A stretch of DNA of 64,000 bases. Origin: Benincasa hispida (taxonomy: Eukaryota; Streptophyta; Magnoliopsida; Cucurbitales; Cucurbitaceae). Positions 62,801-64,000 of the stretch are shown here, piece after piece. Each line of letters opens with the position of its first letter. The stretch's first letter is position 1. The notes below the pieces were generated by a model. It was given only the letters and a program-made list of their open reading frames with translations. It was not told the origin of the DNA and searched no databases. Where the stretch lies: NCBI RefSeq assembly GCF_009727055.1, contig NC_052350.1:36261613-36325612 (forward strand), given 5' to 3'. The translations under genes and the position numbers were made by a program.

Positions 62801-63946
62801 ATTGGACTTACTTTTGACTTTGTATAGCTAGTGGCTAATTACATCTATTGCACATTTGTACTAACAAGCATATCCAATACGTATCCAACAAATGCCGTAG
62901 TGTCCAAGCATCTGACATGCGTCGGATATGGACACGCCAACTAAGCTAAAGTGCCTGGGCCTTATAGCTTACAAGTGACAATAAATTTGTCCCACAACGT
63001 GTCTCTTCTCAACCTTGAACCTCCACAACCATTTTGCACAAATGGAATCTCTATTGATAATATAATCTCACAAATGTTCCACCCTTTTTTTACTAAATTC
63101 CATCATAAATCCATCTATGCCAAGTGCTGTATATGATCCTATGTCTTCAATTGCTTTCTAAACTTCCTCTTCAACGAAGAGTTATGTCAGATTTCTTCTT
63201 CTTCTTTTCTTTTTTTGAAAATATGAGATTGGGTCCCAAGAAAGGCCCCATGAGCTTCTTAAGAAATCCACAAAATCTTCCTATTAACTTCACCATCAGG
63301 AAATTCACTGAGATGAAACTTTAGCAATAGAATTTCGTCTTCTACATGACAGATGAGTTCTTATCACCCTACAAACTATCTGAATTGGCATTTCTGTCTC
63401 CAAAAGGATTCCATACAATCAAAATCTACTAGTGAAAAATGCCCTGAAAGGGCAGTCCCGTTGGCTAAGGTCCCTTGATGTTTCCAAAGTCTTGGCCCGT
63501 GGGCAACAGGTGCAGACTTTTCAGGGAAAAAAAAATCCAATCTAATCTATCTAAGTGTTTACAAAGCATCCCATAGCCATACCAATACAGGTTCTCATTT
63601 CCCAGGAGGCACGAGAAAACCAAAAATACGATCAAGAAACTATAACAGAAAAATTACACAAAACAAATGCGCACACTCCTGGGTAAAGAACTAAAAACAC
63701 GAGCATACAGATGATAGAACACAAGAAAACCCCAACAAACCCTAATGGCTCTTTGACTAGAATTAATGTCATACACCTCCAATACATGACAGGAAAACGA
63801 TGCTTGGGGATAAAGAATTGGGAGAAAGAGATAGAGAGAGACCTGATAACTTCATTATCTCTTTCAACTTCGCTAACCTCTGCGAAGAAGCTCTTGAGCA
63901 GCAAGTCCTCCTCGGCGGTGGAGGTGGATTTATTGGCCTCACCCAT
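56877..63946 (-). CDS. DNAJC8: DNAJC8/SPF31-type J-domain protein
   Basis: Nine exons: 63946-63843, 59578-59488, 59370-59310, 59131-59054, 58290-58217, 57908-57795, 57692-57585, 57088-57050 and 56963-56877 (stop TAA). They sum to 756 bases, 251 residues, with every phase consistent. The start gives MGEANKSTSTAEEDLLLKSF. The J domain covers about residues 41-100: LNPYEYLKLPFDASPEEVK, then LSLLVHPDKCKHPQ with HPD at 71-73. A basic, charged helical part follows (ELLAKRKKHLKRDTASKIK, EILTEQEWRRRKMQMR, EMWKKKREHEEQWEG), then the tail KTEDPNKSYVQRPVKRG. Length and tail match plant homologues of human DNAJC8 (SPF31), a spliceosome-associated J protein thought to recruit Hsp70 in the nucleus. All splice sites are GT-AG except the GC donor of intron 4. 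Intron 1 is 4.26 kb and carries transposon debris. It looks intact and functional. Confidence 0.96.
58040..58110 (-). repeat. Reverse LINE-like tail in DNAJC8 intron 5
   Basis: A T-run (58059-58078) is followed by aataacaaaaaaccatgctttcatcgag. This is the reverse complement of the dispersed 'ctcaatgaaag' tail. A further A-run with a related segment lies at 58518-58600 in intron 4. Both are consistent with short retroposed 3' ends. Confidence 0.35.
59052..59053 (-). other. Non-canonical GC splice donor, DNAJC8 intron 4
   Basis: Exon 4 ends GCAGCAAAAG and continues GCAAGTGAAC. The next exon begins AAGAACTTC after TTCAG at 58291. Only this cut gives NAAKEELLAKRKK and keeps phase. A cut at the GT four bases further on would add bases and shift the frame. 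Confidence 0.85.
60560..60700 (-). repeat. Probable tRNA-derived SINE
   Basis: On the minus strand TAGCTTAGTGG (box A consensus TRGYNNARNGG) lies about 40 bases before GGTTTAAATC, a decayed box B (consensus GGTTCGANTCC). Between them is a loop-like aattggcacatactc. The spacing fits a tRNA-related SINE head, not a functional tRNA, since no cloverleaf can be completed. The tail end is not defined. Confidence 0.5.
61186..62010 (-). mobile_element. LTR retroelement head: LTR, primer site and start of gag
   Basis: On the minus strand an LTR-like region (about 62010-61606) is followed by AGTGGTATCAGAGCTTC (about 61605-61589), a perfect TGGTATCAGAGC primer-binding core. Then comes a frame at 61552-61304 opening MDPFPSNTMVAEASSNFE, with a helical stretch IEKLTHQFSTFTASIQ, as in plant Gypsy gag N-termini. 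The rest of the element is absent. An exact 32-base inverted repeat (61186-61217 with 61903-61934) links the end of this fragment back to its LTR. Confidence 0.6.
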
Positions 63947-64000
63947 AAAAAGAAGCGTCCTGTTTCAGCCTCCACTCGAATCGGAGAGTCGAAATTGATC

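Larger units (their letters stand above)
59579..63842 (-). other. DNAJC8 intron 1 with transposon debris
   Basis: A 4.26-kb intron. It contains a LINE-like tail (60030-60070), a possible SINE (60560-60700), an LTR-element head (61186-62010) and otherwise unremarkable sequence (62011-63842). No exon or independent gene was recognised in it. Donor G|GTCTCT at 63842; acceptor CGTAG at 59579. Confidence 0.7.

Noticed and set aside
1..64000. CRISPR arrays, rRNA genes, functional tRNA genes
   Set aside because: None seen. Tandem repeats present lack regular spacers, and the tRNA-like boxes at 60560-60700 and 5610-5700 cannot form a full tRNA.

Overview
This is nuclear DNA from a flowering plant, most likely a eudicot. 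The evidence is many small exons with GT-AG introns, AT-rich intergenic DNA, and dense Copia, Gypsy-type, LINE, hAT and CACTA relics. Several repeats resemble those I associate with cucurbits, but this is only an impression and no species can be named.

Only two genes look intact, both on the minus strand and one at each edge. At 3846-8836 lie nine N-terminal coding exons of a BSL2/BSL3-type Kelch-repeat Ser/Thr phosphatase (brassinosteroid signalling). Its phosphatase half is not in the window. At 56877-63946 is a complete nine-exon gene for a 251-residue DNAJC8/SPF31-type J-domain protein (spliceosome-associated). All phases join cleanly in both genes, and each has one apparent GC-AG intron.

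Between them lie about 47 kb of nested relics. 9.45-18.17 kb is AT-rich and gene-poor, with three copies of one MITE-like repeat and a possible LTR fragment. 18.17-21.11 kb looks like mitochondrial DNA moved to the nucleus: a broken phage-type RNA polymerase of the mitochondrial linear-plasmid kind, followed by a GC-richer stretch. 21.29-24.56 kb holds broken CACTA transposase genes. 24.65-38.83 kb is a nest: an old Copia-type LTR was split by a non-autonomous Gypsy-like element (25018-32164) and by a hAT element (32192-38362, 8-bp target duplication). The hAT element was itself hit by a solo LTR (35491-37577, 5-bp duplication). 38.83-44.33 kb is non-coding retroelement interior containing another solo LTR (42426-44065, 5-bp duplication).

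At 44.37-50.95 kb, broken pieces of two host genes lie on the plus strand: ascorbate peroxidase (APX) and the WD40 protein THO3/TEX1. A Copia element with both LTRs (44494-49640) sits inside an APX intron with a matching 5-bp duplication. A CACTA-like terminus with subterminal repeats ends at 51656, so capture of gene fragments by a transposon is a reasonable hypothesis, but the partner terminus was not found.

Three sites (45058-45091, 45236-45273, 54687-54724) carry the 19-bp Tn5 mosaic end used in Nextera-type libraries. They are mostly back-to-back as 38-bp palindromes. These are library or assembly artefacts, and one pair brackets a misplaced 132-bp copy of LTR sequence that replaces the end of the Copia RNase H region. 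I found no clearly new biological system. The strongest leads are the APX/THO3 composite locus, the datable nested insertions and the mitochondrial-plasmid polymerase relic.
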